A stretch of DNA of 38,996 nucleotides from Oscillospiraceae bacterium. Its GTDB lineage: Bacteria > Bacillota > Clostridia > Oscillospirales > Acutalibacteraceae. Below, piece by piece: positions 15,049 through 22,745 of this stretch. The stretch is from assembly GCA_015066515.1 (NCBI GenBank), contig SVOH01000019.1, forward strand, positions 1 to 38,996, written 5' to 3'. Positions within the stretch are counted from its first letter, which is position 1; each line of letters begins with the position of its first letter. The notes beneath the pieces were generated by a model. That model saw nothing but the letters and a program-made list of their open reading frames with translations. It ran no database searches and was not told the DNA's origin. The position numbers and the translations under genes were made by a program.

Positions 15049-16020
15049 TTAAAACAATTTTGGATTTTGCTCTAAATCACTTCTTGTGTGATTAAAAAGC
15101 TTACGGTTATCAAGTGCCCACACACGAGATGAAAAATCATTTGGTGCGGCGGCTGATACAGCCTCTCGCATTTCATAAACACGGGCATCCATAAGGTCAA
15201 GTTCAGAAAGAATCTCGGCCTCTATAAACATAGGTCTTACCGCTGCGCCAAATTCAGGCTCGCCGTGGTGCGAGAGAATCATATGCTGCAGTAGCACCGA
15301 TATTTTACGGTCGATGCCAAGACGCTCAGCACACTTATCTATCTTGGTAGCACCCATAGAAATGTGTCCAAGCAGATTACCCTCAACCGTATATCCGTCG
15401 GCTACACCTGCATCGTTTACGTCAAATTCGTCGAGCTTTGATATGTCGTGCAGTATTGCACCCGCAAGTAGTAACTCACGATCGATAAACGGATACACAT
15501 TGCAGACACCTTCACACAAGCGAACGATTGACAGCGTGTGCATCAACAGACCGCCGCGAAGCGCGTGATGAAGCTTGAAGGCCGCAGGCCAAAATAGTAA
15601 ATTTTCGCGGTTGTCAGAAAGCACAGTAGTTACCAATAGCTTTAAATTATTATCTGTAAAACCGCTTGCTATATTCATAAGCGCATCATACATTTGCTCG
15701 CTACTATAACCGCTACTGCGAACAAAATCCTCAATGTGCACATTGTCGGACTCGATTGTATGCCTTATTCTTTCAATGCGCAGCTGGTCGGCGCCGTTGT
15801 ACTGTGAAATTGTTCCGCGAATTTTTACAAGGTCATTTGCCTTGTATTCGCCGTGCTCGGCTGCTGTATATCTCCACAGCTTGCCGTTTATTTCTCCCGT
15901 GCTGTCGCCCAAAGTAAAATCAAGGTAGGTATCGCCCTTTGAAGACGTTTTCGCTTCTACGTTTTTTACAAGGCAGTAGCCATCTACTCTGCCTTGATTG
16001 TCAACCGGTGTAAAGTTCAT
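15049..16020 (-). CDS. yhaM: YhaM-type 3'-5' exoribonuclease
   Basis: At 323 aa this matches YhaM in length and layout. An N-terminal OB-fold domain (residues ~10-90, with KTSSKGDTYLDFTLGD and LVKIRGTISQYNG) is followed by an HD-type phosphohydrolase domain. HD motifs are visible as LMHTLSIVRL (~155-164), AGAILHDISKLDE (~186-198), HISMGA (~218), LLQHMILSHHG (~243-253) and LDLMDAR (~275). YhaM trims 3' ends of RNA with a metal ion. It is followed 30 bases later by the DUF1858 gene and preceded by the cation transporter gene. Confidence 0.9.
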   Translation of the reverse strand: MNFTPVDNQGRVDGYCLVKNVEAKTSSKGDTYLDFTLGDSTGEINGKLWRYTAAEHGEYKANDLVKIRGTISQYNGADQLRIERIRHTIESDNVHIEDFVRSSGYSSEQMYDALMNIASGFTDNNLKLLVTTVLSDNRENLLFWPAAFKLHHALRGGLLMHTLSIVRLCEGVCNVYPFIDRELLLAGAILHDISKLDEFDVNDAGVADGYTVEGNLLGHISMGATKIDKCAERLGIDRKISVLLQHMILSHHGEPEFGAAVRPMFIEAEILSELDLMDARVYEMREAVSAAAPNDFSSRVWALDNRKLFNHTRSDLEQNPKLF

Positions 16021-16040
16021 ATTTTCATCTCTTTTCTTTT

Positions 16041-17225
16041 TTACTGACCCGTAAAATCACGGTCAAAGGTTATTACGCAAACATAAGTTTTGTCACATTC
16101 GTGTGCTTTTTGGCAAACAATGTCGTTAAGCTCGTTTTCGGAAAGCTTTAAATCAGACGGTATTACCACGTCAAAAATTAAATTTGTACGGGTGTCGGCA
16201 GCAGGTGTCATACGAAAATCATGAAGCGTAAGCTTAGTGTCGATTTCTTTTAAAATTTCGACCATTGTTTCGCGGGCTGTGGCAACCGACTCGTCATTGG
16301 TATCAATCGGGTCCATATGTATTACCAGATTAACGCCAAACTTTTCTTGTATCAGTTTTTCACAAAGGTCAATTTTTTCGTGGCAAGCAACTATATCTAC
16401 GCCCACCGGCACCTCTACGTGAACCGACGCAAACTGACGGCCAGGACCGTAGTTGTGTACAATAAGGTCGTGAATTCCGTAAAAACCGTCGAAGCTTAAA
16501 ATAGTATCGCTTATATCTCTTATAAGCTGTGGGTCGGGCGGAAGGCCCATAATTTGATTAAGGGTGTCCCTTGCCGAGCAAAATCCTGACCACAATATAA
16601 ACAATGCAACAAGCCCTGCCATAATTGTATCAAGATTAAACGGCAAATCAACAAATCGCGTTACAATTGCCGAAATCAAAACAGCACCAGTCGATATACA
16701 GTCGTTTAAGCTGTCTTTTGCAGTTGCGACAAAAGCCGAAGATTCTATAGTTTTTCCAATCTTTTTATTAAAGAAAAACAGCCAAAATTTAACCGCAATA
16801 GAAACCACAAGAATTACAATTGCTGTGTTAGAGAAAAACGGAGCAGATGTTTTATTGATTAATGCAGTAACCGAATCCTTAAGCAATTCAAAGCCAACCA
16901 AAAGTATAAAAAACGATATTATGGTTGCCGAAACATATTCTATTCTTCCGTGACCGAACGGATGGTCACGGTCAGCGGGTTTGTTTGCCATTTTAAAACC
17001 GACAAGCGTCACAATAGACGAGCCCGCGTCGGAAAGATTATTTAATCCGTCGGCTACTATTGAAAGACTTGCGGTTAAATAACCTACGAAAATTTTCATC
17101 ACACTAAGCAACACGTTCGCCGTAATACCGATAACGCTCCCAAAATTGCAGTAACGGTTTCTCGCTTCGGGCGATTTTGTATCGTTACCGCTTTTAACAA
17201 ACAATTTTATAAGCAGTGCTGTCAT
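16041..17225 (-). CDS. Cation diffusion facilitator, Mn-type signature
   Basis: This 394-aa CDF membrane exporter has six predicted membrane segments and a cytoplasmic C-terminal domain of ~170 residues. The metal site in TM2 reads N62-x-x-x-D66 (ADGLNNLSD) and in TM5 D171-x-x-x-D175 (AKDSLND). Zinc CDFs usually have H/D-x-x-x-D in TM2 and H-x-x-x-D in TM5. The N-D/D-D set matches what is reported for bacterial manganese exporters such as MntE, so Mn(II) export is inferred. DHPFGHGRIEY is the family signature between TM2 and TM3. It begins immediately after the ddl stop (TAAATG). No manganese riboswitch is seen, as expected mid-operon. Confidence 0.85.
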   Translation of the reverse strand: MTALLIKLFVKSGNDTKSPEARNRYCNFGSVIGITANVLLSVMKIFVGYLTASLSIVADGLNNLSDAGSSIVTLVGFKMANKPADRDHPFGHGRIEYVSATIISFFILLVGFELLKDSVTALINKTSAPFFSNTAIVILVVSIAVKFWLFFFNKKIGKTIESSAFVATAKDSLNDCISTGAVLISAIVTRFVDLPFNLDTIMAGLVALFILWSGFCSARDTLNQIMGLPPDPQLIRDISDTILSFDGFYGIHDLIVHNYGPGRQFASVHVEVPVGVDIVACHEKIDLCEKLIQEKFGVNLVIHMDPIDTNDESVATARETMVEILKEIDTKLTLHDFRMTPAADTRTNLIFDVVIPSDLKLSENELNDIVCQKAHECDKTYVCVITFDRDFTGQ

Positions 17226-18419
17226 TTAAAGTTTTGCTCCCTTGGCTCCTTTGGTACCAAAGGATACGCCAGACAAAATATTTGTATCGATGGTAAAGGT
17301 CAGATTATCACGGTTTCTTTGTCTGCGAAATGCAATTTCGACAAGGCGGTCTAGCATATCGGTGTATTTAAGACCTGTTGCTTCCCACAAATAAAACGCA
17401 AGTGAGCCCGGGATGGTATTTATCTCATTAGCGTAAACCCTATTTGTATCGGTATCGAGCAAAAAGTCTATTCTTACAACACCGCTGGCACCTATGGCCT
17501 TAAATATCTTACAAGAAAGATCACGGATTTCGTTTGATAATTCTTCACTTATATCGGCAGGAATTTTACGGCCGAGTGACGCCATACCCTTTGACGCGCC
17601 GCCCGATTTGCCGCCACCTAAGTATTTATCCTCATAAGACAGAATTTCGTCGTTCATAAATGGCTCTTCGCAAACAGAAGCCTCGCACTCGTCGCTATCG
17701 CCCAAAACCGAACAGTTAATTTCACGAAGATTACAAATTGCCTTCTCGACCAATATAACGTCTGAAAAGCTAATGCCAAGGCGTATTGCCTCGTCAAGTT
17801 CTTCTAAAGTGTTGACCTTGGTAATACCCACGCTTGAACCCAAGTTTACGGGCTTTACAATAAGCGGAAATCCAATTTTTGTCCTTATATTATTTGTAAT
17901 GCTTTCCTTGTCGAGTGTATATTCACGGGCCCTAAACTTAATACAATCAAGCACCGGCAAACCTGCCGATTTAAGCACATCTTTAAACACCGCTTTATCC
18001 ATACCCACTGCGGCTGAGATAATATCACAGCTTATATACGGTAAGCCTAAAAATTCAAAGTATCCCGCCATTGTACCATCTTCACAGTTGGTGCCGTGAA
18101 CCACAGGAAACGCCAAATCGATTACAGCGTCCGGTGTCTTTTTGAATCTTTTTTGGTCGAGATAGTGCATTAAAACAGCATCTTTTTCTTTTATAAAGGT
18201 TACTCGCTTTGCTGCGCTTAAAAGCTCAGGTAAATTGCGGTAATTTTCTATTTCAAAGAGGTTTTCGCCCGTATACATAGAGCCATCCTTTGTAACGTAA
18301 ACCGGAGTCACATCATATTTGTCACGATTAATCGATCGCATTGCCTGAACGGCCGAAATGATAGATACCTCGTGTTCAACACTGCGGCAACCAAAAAATA
18401 CTGCAATATTTGTTTTCAT
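17226..18419 (-). CDS. ddl: D-alanine--D-alanine ligase
   Basis: This 397-aa ATP-grasp ligase joins two D-Ala for peptidoglycan. The N-terminal motif FFGCRSVEHEVSI carries the substrate-binding Glu15. PLIVKPVNLGSSVGI is the ATP-grasp loop, and the C-terminal metal site reads VVRIDFLLD ... EINTIPGS. The omega-loop region has SYEDKYL, which keeps the Tyr-x-x-x-Lys-Tyr pattern of D-Ala-D-Ala enzymes rather than the D-Lac pattern of VanA/B. A Gly/Ser/Lys-rich insertion follows (GGGKSGGASKGMAS), which I recall from Clostridia homologues. It lies 14 bases downstream of murF, the next enzyme in the pathway. Confidence 0.92.
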   Translation of the reverse strand: MKTNIAVFFGCRSVEHEVSIISAVQAMRSINRDKYDVTPVYVTKDGSMYTGENLFEIENYRNLPELLSAAKRVTFIKEKDAVLMHYLDQKRFKKTPDAVIDLAFPVVHGTNCEDGTMAGYFEFLGLPYISCDIISAAVGMDKAVFKDVLKSAGLPVLDCIKFRAREYTLDKESITNNIRTKIGFPLIVKPVNLGSSVGITKVNTLEELDEAIRLGISFSDVILVEKAICNLREINCSVLGDSDECEASVCEEPFMNDEILSYEDKYLGGGKSGGASKGMASLGRKIPADISEELSNEIRDLSCKIFKAIGASGVVRIDFLLDTDTNRVYANEINTIPGSLAFYLWEATGLKYTDMLDRLVEIAFRRQRNRDNLTFTIDTNILSGVSFGTKGAKGAKL

Positions 18420-18433
18420 AAATAAAACCTTCT

Positions 18434-20008
18434 TTATTTAAGATAGTTATCGGGTAAATCGTTTTCCCAAAGCACCACGCTGTCGCGATTTAGCATTGGG
18501 GTATAAATTTCTGTTGCTTCTTTAAAGCTTGAAACAACATAAACATTTTCTTGATTGAAATCAGTAGTGGCAATTGCGTCCATCATAGGCTTTGAACGGT
18601 TTTGACCAACAAGAATTATAACATCAGCATACTTTGTAGCCTCAAGACCTAAAGCATAGTTACAATCATATTCGCGGTCACCTAGTTCTATAAGACCGGG
18701 TGTTACCAATATTTTGCGCTTACCTGCAAAAGAGCCAAGCACTCTTACCGCTTCAAGACAACCCTCAGGATTAGAGTTGTACGCATCGTCAATAAGTAAC
18801 GAGGCATTTATATACGACTTTAATTCCAATCGGTGCTCGGTAGGCTTTAGCGAGCCTATTGCAAACTTTATGTCATTTTCACTCACACCCAAAATATGCG
18901 CCATAGCGGCGGCTGCCAAAATATCGCTTACCGAATGAAGACCTAAAAGGCGCGTGCTTACGGTAAAGGTCGTACCATCCAAGCACAAATCAAAGGTGGT
19001 TCCATCCTCGCTGCAAAAAACATTTTTTGCAGCGTATTTTGTGCCGTCGCCAAAATATATTACGTCATCGCGGGTATCACTACGCTCTTTTATGCCCGCG
19101 CTATCAAGATTAGCAAGTGTTATACCGCCTTTTTTTGCAACCGAATCAGCAAGCTCAAACTTGGTTTTAAAAACATTGTCAACCGTCTTAAAGGTTTCAA
19201 GGTGTTGCTCACCTACCGAGGTGATAATGGCATAATCAGGATTTGCTATATCGCAAATCTCTTTTATGTCTCCAACATTTTTTGCGCCCATTTCGCAAAC
19301 AAACATCTGCGTTTGTGGTTTTATATTGCCGCGCACAGTACGCACAACACCCATAGGGGTATTAAAGCTTTGCGGAGTACAAACCGTGTTGAATTTTTCG
19401 CTTAAAATTCGGTTCAATATAAATTTTGTGGTAGTTTTGCCGTAACTGCCTGTGATTCCAATTACGGTTAAATTTTTATGGGCTTTTAAAATCTTTTTGG
19501 CATCGTTAATATACCACTTTGAAATAGCCTTTTCTATAGGATATGTTATTATCCAGATAACAAAGGTAAGAATTGGAGTCACTATCGACATCACAAGACA
19601 CAATGTGCGGCAAATCTCACTTGCTAATGCATCGATAAATATTGCCGGTATTAAAACCAAAACGCCAAGCAACACAATAGCTGTAATATAAAGCCTTTTT
19701 ATTCGGGCTGTGAAAACAAGCTTTTTGATGGATTTTTTATGCGTATTAATGTTAAGCGTAATGCGCAGCGCCAACAAAATCCCTGCCAGCACAAGCGACA
19801 AAACTGCCTTGCCGTTAATGCTTCCGACCGTAATTGCACAGTACAGTATAGCGCTTATGGCAAGCTCTAAGGTGTATGACTCTTTAAGCCATTTAAAATA
19901 TCTTGACGGAAAATATGAATTTTGTTGTAGCATCTGTAGTTGTCGGTAAAGTGAAAATATTCCACTTGCCGCTACAATCAACAGCATTGCAAAAGTAATA
20001 TATGGCAT
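18434..20008 (-). CDS. murF: Membrane-anchored MurF-type ligase
   Basis: This 524-aa protein should ligate UDP-MurNAc-tripeptide to D-Ala-D-Ala. The Mur ligase core starts near residue 180: P-loop GITGSYGKTTTK (184-195), SFNTPMGVVRT, CEMGAKNVGDI, ITSVGEQHLETF, and the MurF hallmark DDAYNSNPEG. The C-terminal domain follows with KILVTPGLIELG. The first ~160 residues are not the usual soluble MurF domain 1 but five likely membrane segments (about 3-21, 47-64, 68-85, 106-125, 132-157). The start has AGAGG upstream and encodes the first segment directly. It pairs with ddl 14 bases downstream. Substrate specificity is inferred from the signature and context. Confidence 0.88.
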   Translation of the reverse strand: MPYITFAMLLIVAASGIFSLYRQLQMLQQNSYFPSRYFKWLKESYTLELAISAILYCAITVGSINGKAVLSLVLAGILLALRITLNINTHKKSIKKLVFTARIKRLYITAIVLLGVLVLIPAIFIDALASEICRTLCLVMSIVTPILTFVIWIITYPIEKAISKWYINDAKKILKAHKNLTVIGITGSYGKTTTKFILNRILSEKFNTVCTPQSFNTPMGVVRTVRGNIKPQTQMFVCEMGAKNVGDIKEICDIANPDYAIITSVGEQHLETFKTVDNVFKTKFELADSVAKKGGITLANLDSAGIKERSDTRDDVIYFGDGTKYAAKNVFCSEDGTTFDLCLDGTTFTVSTRLLGLHSVSDILAAAAMAHILGVSENDIKFAIGSLKPTEHRLELKSYINASLLIDDAYNSNPEGCLEAVRVLGSFAGKRKILVTPGLIELGDREYDCNYALGLEATKYADVIILVGQNRSKPMMDAIATTDFNQENVYVVSSFKEATEIYTPMLNRDSVVLWENDLPDNYLK

Positions 20009-20024
20009 AAATTTACCTCTGGAT

Positions 20025-20786
20025 TTATTTTATAAAGCTTCTGAGTATTGCGTGTGCCTCGTACGGTCTTTCACAAAAAGAGAAATGCCCCGTACCCTTA
20101 ATAACACAAAGACCTGCGTCAGGAATTAGCTTTTCTATAGTTTTTGCATCCTCAAGTGGAGTGGCTGTATCATTTTCACCCCAGATAAGAAGCGCCGGAC
20201 ATTTTATGTTTGGTAAAACATCTCGAATATCGGTATTAACCAATTTAACAAGCGTTTTGCGCAAAACCTCGGGAGCCGCATTATAGTCAGCCGAGCCGTA
20301 ATGAGCGCGCGCTTTGTTAAGTAAACCTTCGGTGTGCTTTTTCAAAAGAGGAACGGTAAGAACCTTTTTTATAATTTTAAAATTGCGCGCACGCATTTTT
20401 TGCCTAAAGCTTTTTTTAGGTATTAGGCCTGCCGCATCGAGCAAAACTATCTGCGGTGGATTTAATTTGCCGTCGGCAACCAATTTCATGGTAACTCTGC
20501 CGCCGTGTGAGTGCCCCATCATAATGGGATTTTCGAGTCCCATTGCCTTTACAAACTCTAAAACAAAGTCGCAATAATCGTCTACATCCCAAGGCTCGGG
20601 CATTGTCTGGCTGTTTCCACAACCGGGGAAATTAACGGCATAAAGCTTACAGCGGTCACCCAGAGCAGCCGCAATGCCTTTATAGGTATCAAAGCTTGCT
20701 CCCCAACCATGTAGTAGCAGCACTGCTTTTTCACCTTCGCCCCAAACGGTATATTCAGTTTTAAGTCCTTTGATTTCGCAAAACAT
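20025..20786 (-). CDS. Alpha/beta hydrolase
   Basis: This 253-aa alpha/beta-hydrolase has the oxyanion region LLLHGWGAS, the nucleophile elbow GHSHGG (Ser in the middle), an acid region LLIWGENDTATP and a catalytic His in KGTGHFSF. The start at 20786 is chosen because TTGGAGTGG precedes it; an in-frame ATG 27 bases upstream lacks a ribosome site. The substrate is unknown. It is the first gene after the minus-strand promoter at 20818-20846 and lies 16 bases upstream of murF, so it probably leads the envelope and translation operon. Confidence 0.85.
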   Translation of the reverse strand: MFCEIKGLKTEYTVWGEGEKAVLLLHGWGASFDTYKGIAAALGDRCKLYAVNFPGCGNSQTMPEPWDVDDYCDFVLEFVKAMGLENPIMMGHSHGGRVTMKLVADGKLNPPQIVLLDAAGLIPKKSFRQKMRARNFKIIKKVLTVPLLKKHTEGLLNKARAHYGSADYNAAPEVLRKTLVKLVNTDIRDVLPNIKCPALLIWGENDTATPLEDAKTIEKLIPDAGLCVIKGTGHFSFCERPYEAHAILRSFIK

Positions 20787-20817
20787 AAAACCACTCCAAT
20801 TATTTGCATACACAGTT

Positions 20818-20846
20818 ATTATATCATTTAATTTTATATATTACAA
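20818..20846 (-). promoter_or_regulatory. Sigma-A promoter for hydrolase-murF-ddl operon
   Basis: On the minus strand TTGTAA (20841-20846), 17 bases, then TATAAT (20818-20823). It fires leftward, back to back with the rightward promoter whose -10 is at 20861-20866. Confidence 0.7.
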
Positions 20847-20860
20847 TAGCATTTTTTATG

Positions 20861-20866
20861 TATAAT
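20861..20866 (+). promoter_or_regulatory. -10 box for the TauE/SafE pair
   Basis: TATAAT at a suitable distance from the ATG at 20895. No good -35 is seen 17 bases upstream. Because this box overlaps an earlier in-frame ATG at 20865, that ATG cannot be on the transcript and the start is moved to 20895. Confidence 0.5.
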
Positions 20867-20894
20867 GGGCAAAAATATTTTTGGTGATTTTTGT

Positions 20895-21254
20895 ATGGAA
20901 ATTAAAAATAATATAAAAAACGTAGCATCAGGTATGGCGGTGGGTTTTGTAAACGGAATATTTGGTGCGGGCGGCGGTATGATCGCGGTGCCCCTGCTCA
21001 AAAAAAGTGGACTTTCTCAAAAGCAGGCTCACGCAAATGCTGTAGCGGTAATACTGCCGATTACGGTTATAAGCGCTATTTTATATCTAGTTAAAGGAAA
21101 TGTCACACTCCATGATAGTTGGATATTTATTCCAACAGGACTTATGGGGTCTGTCATCGCCACTTTTGTGCTGCAAAAAACCTCAAACAAGGTTCTACAA
21201 AAAATATTTGCCGCATTTATGATTTACGCAGGCGTTCGCCTGCTAACAAGATGA
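20895..21254 (+). CDS. TauE/SafE-family membrane protein, N-terminal half
   Basis: This 119-aa protein has three to four membrane segments. It carries the first half-repeat of the TauE/SafE family (sulfite or organic-anion exporter type; DUF81), with GFVNGIFGAGGGMIAVPLL and QAHANAVAVILP. Full-length members are about 240-260 aa and contain two such halves; the second half here is a separate overlapping gene. The start at 20895 follows TTGGTGA; the longer frame from 20865 overlaps a -10 box. The substrate is unknown. Confidence 0.8.
   Translation: MEIKNNIKNVASGMAVGFVNGIFGAGGGMIAVPLLKKSGLSQKQAHANAVAVILPITVISAILYLVKGNVTLHDSWIFIPTGLMGSVIATFVLQKTSNKVLQKIFAAFMIYAGVRLLTR
21228..21243 (+). promoter_or_regulatory. 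Hairpin before the TauE/SafE gene overlap
   Basis: GCAGGC and GCCTGC pair around GTTC, 7 bases before the overlapping start codon. It sits in coding sequence of the first half gene and could affect reinitiation or frame maintenance. It may be chance. Confidence 0.4.
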
Positions 21255-21616
21255 ATATCGGCGCCCTTTTAGCAGGGCTAATGTCGGGAATAATTGGCGG
21301 TATGGGTCTTGGCGGTGGCGCTGTGCTTATAATATACCTCACCGTGTTTAAACATACCGAGCAATTAAAAGCGCAAGGCATAAACCTACTCTTTTTTATA
21401 CCGATTGCTACAATCGCCGTAATAATCTATGCTTTTAAAAAGCAGATAAAATGGAGAGTTACTCTGACACTTGCTTTAGGCGGTGTTTTGGGTGCTGTTG
21501 GCGGTTTCTTTTTAACCGATTTTATAGGCGGAAATTTTACAGCAAAGCTGTTTGGCGGATTTTTGATCATCTTGGGCATTAAAGAACTTTTTATAAAATC
21601 TAAAAAAGGGTATTGA
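21251..21616 (+). CDS. TauE/SafE-family membrane protein, C-terminal half
   Basis: This 121-aa protein carries the second TauE/SafE half-repeat: GLMSGIIGGMGLGGGAVLI and QLKAQGINLLFFIP, then three further hydrophobic segments. Its ATG overlaps the previous stop (ATGA at 21251-21254) and has no clear ribosome site of its own. A tight GC-rich hairpin (21228-21243) lies just upstream, so it is probably translated by reinitiation. The two products likely form a heterodimer equal to one full-length transporter. The stop lies within the lexA promoter. Confidence 0.8.
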   Translation: MNIGALLAGLMSGIIGGMGLGGGAVLIIYLTVFKHTEQLKAQGINLLFFIPIATIAVIIYAFKKQIKWRVTLTLALGGVLGAVGGFFLTDFIGGNFTAKLFGGFLIILGIKELFIKSKKGY

Positions 21617-21642
21617 AAAGTCATATGAACCTATGCTATAAT
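21613..21642 (+). promoter_or_regulatory. Sigma-A promoter of lexA-rnhA
   Basis: TTGAAA (21613-21618), 18 bases, then TATAAT (21637-21642). The -35 overlaps the stop codon of the second TauE/SafE half. Transcription should start near 21649, inside the SOS box. Confidence 0.75.
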
Positions 21643-21646
21643 AAGT

Positions 21647-21660
21647 CGAATAAATGTTCG
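21647..21660 (+). promoter_or_regulatory. LexA operator (SOS box)
   Basis: CGAATAAATGTTCG matches the Gram-positive SOS box CGAAC-N4-GTTCG with one change (T for C at position 5). It starts 5 bases after the -10 and ends directly against the AGAGGTG ribosome site of lexA, so bound LexA would block the transcription start. This is classic autoregulation. Confidence 0.85.
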
Positions 21661-21671
21661 AGAGGTGTTTT

Positions 21672-22259
21672 ATGGATAAGGCAAAGTTAACCGCAAGTCA
21701 AGAAAAGGTTTATAAATATCTTGTTCAAAAAGTGCAAAATGGCATTCCCCCTACCGTTCGTGAAATTTGTACCGCAACGGGAATTAAGTCAACCTCTACC
21801 GTACACGCTATACTTAACGCACTCGAAAAGTACGGTTATATTTTACGAGATGCTAAATACTCTCGAGCAATAAGACTCGAAAACGAGTTTGACGCCTCAA
21901 TGGTGCCACTTGTTGGTCGTGTAACTGCGGGTCAGCCAATTCTTGCCGTCGAGCAAATAGAGGATTATATTCCCTATCCTACAAAAGATGCCGAAGGTCT
22001 TTTTGCGCTTAAGGTTATCGGCTACAGTATGCGTGATGCGGGTATTTTGCCCGACGATATTGTGATAGCCGACAAAAATGCACCCTGCCGCAGCGGCGAC
22101 ATAATAATTGGTATGGACGGCGATGAGGCAACGGTAAAGCGCTTGCTTATAAAAGGCAACCAAGTAATATTTATGCCCGAAAACCCCGATTTTTCACCTA
22201 TTTACCCCGAAAAGCCTATGGTGCTAGGCAAAGTGGTAGGCAGTTTTAGAAAGTATTAA
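21672..22259 (+). CDS. lexA: LexA SOS repressor
   Basis: This 195-aa protein represses DNA-damage genes and cleaves itself when stimulated by RecA. The N-terminal winged helix-turn-helix (residues 1-70) has [20 protein letters not shown]. The cleavage site is Ala86-Gly87 (GRVTAGQP), the catalytic Ser is 119 ([11 protein letters not shown]) and Lys is 156 (EATVKRL). The start at 21672 follows AGAGGTG; an in-frame ATG 18 bases earlier falls in the SOS box and lacks a ribosome site. rnhA follows after 10 bases, so it should share the SOS promoter. Confidence 0.95.
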   Translation: MDKAKLTASQEKVYKYLVQKVQNGIPPTVREICTATGIKSTSTVHAILNALEKYGYILRDAKYSRAIRLENEFDASMVPLVGRVTAGQPILAVEQIEDYIPYPTKDAEGLFALKVIGYSMRDAGILPDDIVIADKNAPCRSGDIIIGMDGDEATVKRLLIKGNQVIFMPENPDFSPIYPEKPMVLGKVVGSFRKY

Positions 22260-22269
22260 GGTGAAAATA

Positions 22270-22713
22270 ATGAAGCAAGTAGAAATTTTTACCGACGGCG
22301 CGTGTTCGGGTAACCCTGGGCCTGGTGGCTGGGGCGCAGTGTTGCGTTATAACGGACACGAAAAAGAGCTTTCGGGCGGAGAGCGTAATACCACCAACAA
22401 TCGTATGGAATTAACTGCAGTTATAGCGTCCCTTGAGCAACTTAAAGAACCTTGTGAGGTACTGCTTACTACCGATTCAAAATACGTGTCAGACGGTGTA
22501 AGTAAAGGTTGGGCAGAGTCGTGGCAAAAAAATGGTTGGCGCAAGGCCGACAAAAAGCCTGCATTAAACCCTGATTTGTGGGAAAGACTTTTAGAATTAC
22601 TTAAAGTACACGACGTTACAATAAATTGGGTAAAGGGTCATGCGGGTCACCCCGAAAACGAACGTTGCGACAAATTAGCTGTAGAGTTTTACAAGAAATT
22701 ACAACAAACATAA
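22270..22713 (+). CDS. rnhA: Ribonuclease HI
   Basis: This 147-aa enzyme degrades the RNA strand of RNA-DNA hybrids. The active-site residues D9 ([16 protein letters not shown]), E47 (NRMELTA), D69 (TTDSKY), H124 (KGHAGH) and D134 (ERCDKLA) are all present, so it should be active. The start at 22270 is preceded by AAGGTG; an in-frame GTG at 22261 is inside that ribosome site. It follows lexA by 10 bases with no terminator between them. The transcript ends at the hairpin at 22713-22742. Confidence 0.95.
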   Translation: MKQVEIFTDGACSGNPGPGGWGAVLRYNGHEKELSGGERNTTNNRMELTAVIASLEQLKEPCEVLLTTDSKYVSDGVSKGWAESWQKNGWRKADKKPALNPDLWERLLELLKVHDVTINWVKGHAGHPENERCDKLAVEFYKKLQQT

Positions 22714-22742
22714 AAGACGAGGACTGTTTTATCCTCGTCTTT
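22713..22742. terminator. Bidirectional terminator between rnhA and deacetylase gene
   Basis: AAAGACGAGGA and TCCTCGTCTTT form an 11-bp stem with an 8-base loop. It is T-rich on the right for the plus strand and A-rich on the left, so it can stop both rnhA and the converging deacetylase operon. Confidence 0.85.
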
Positions 22743-22745
22743 GTT

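Noticed and set aside
20865-20894. ATG at 20865 as the start of the first TauE/SafE half
   Set aside because: It overlaps the TATAAT box and has no ribosome site; the next in-frame ATG at 20895 fits both.
21198-21212. A-rich stretch as a slippery site for programmed frameshift between the TauE/SafE halves
   Set aside because: The codon phase does not give a canonical X-XXY-YYZ heptamer; simple reinitiation at ATGA is more likely.
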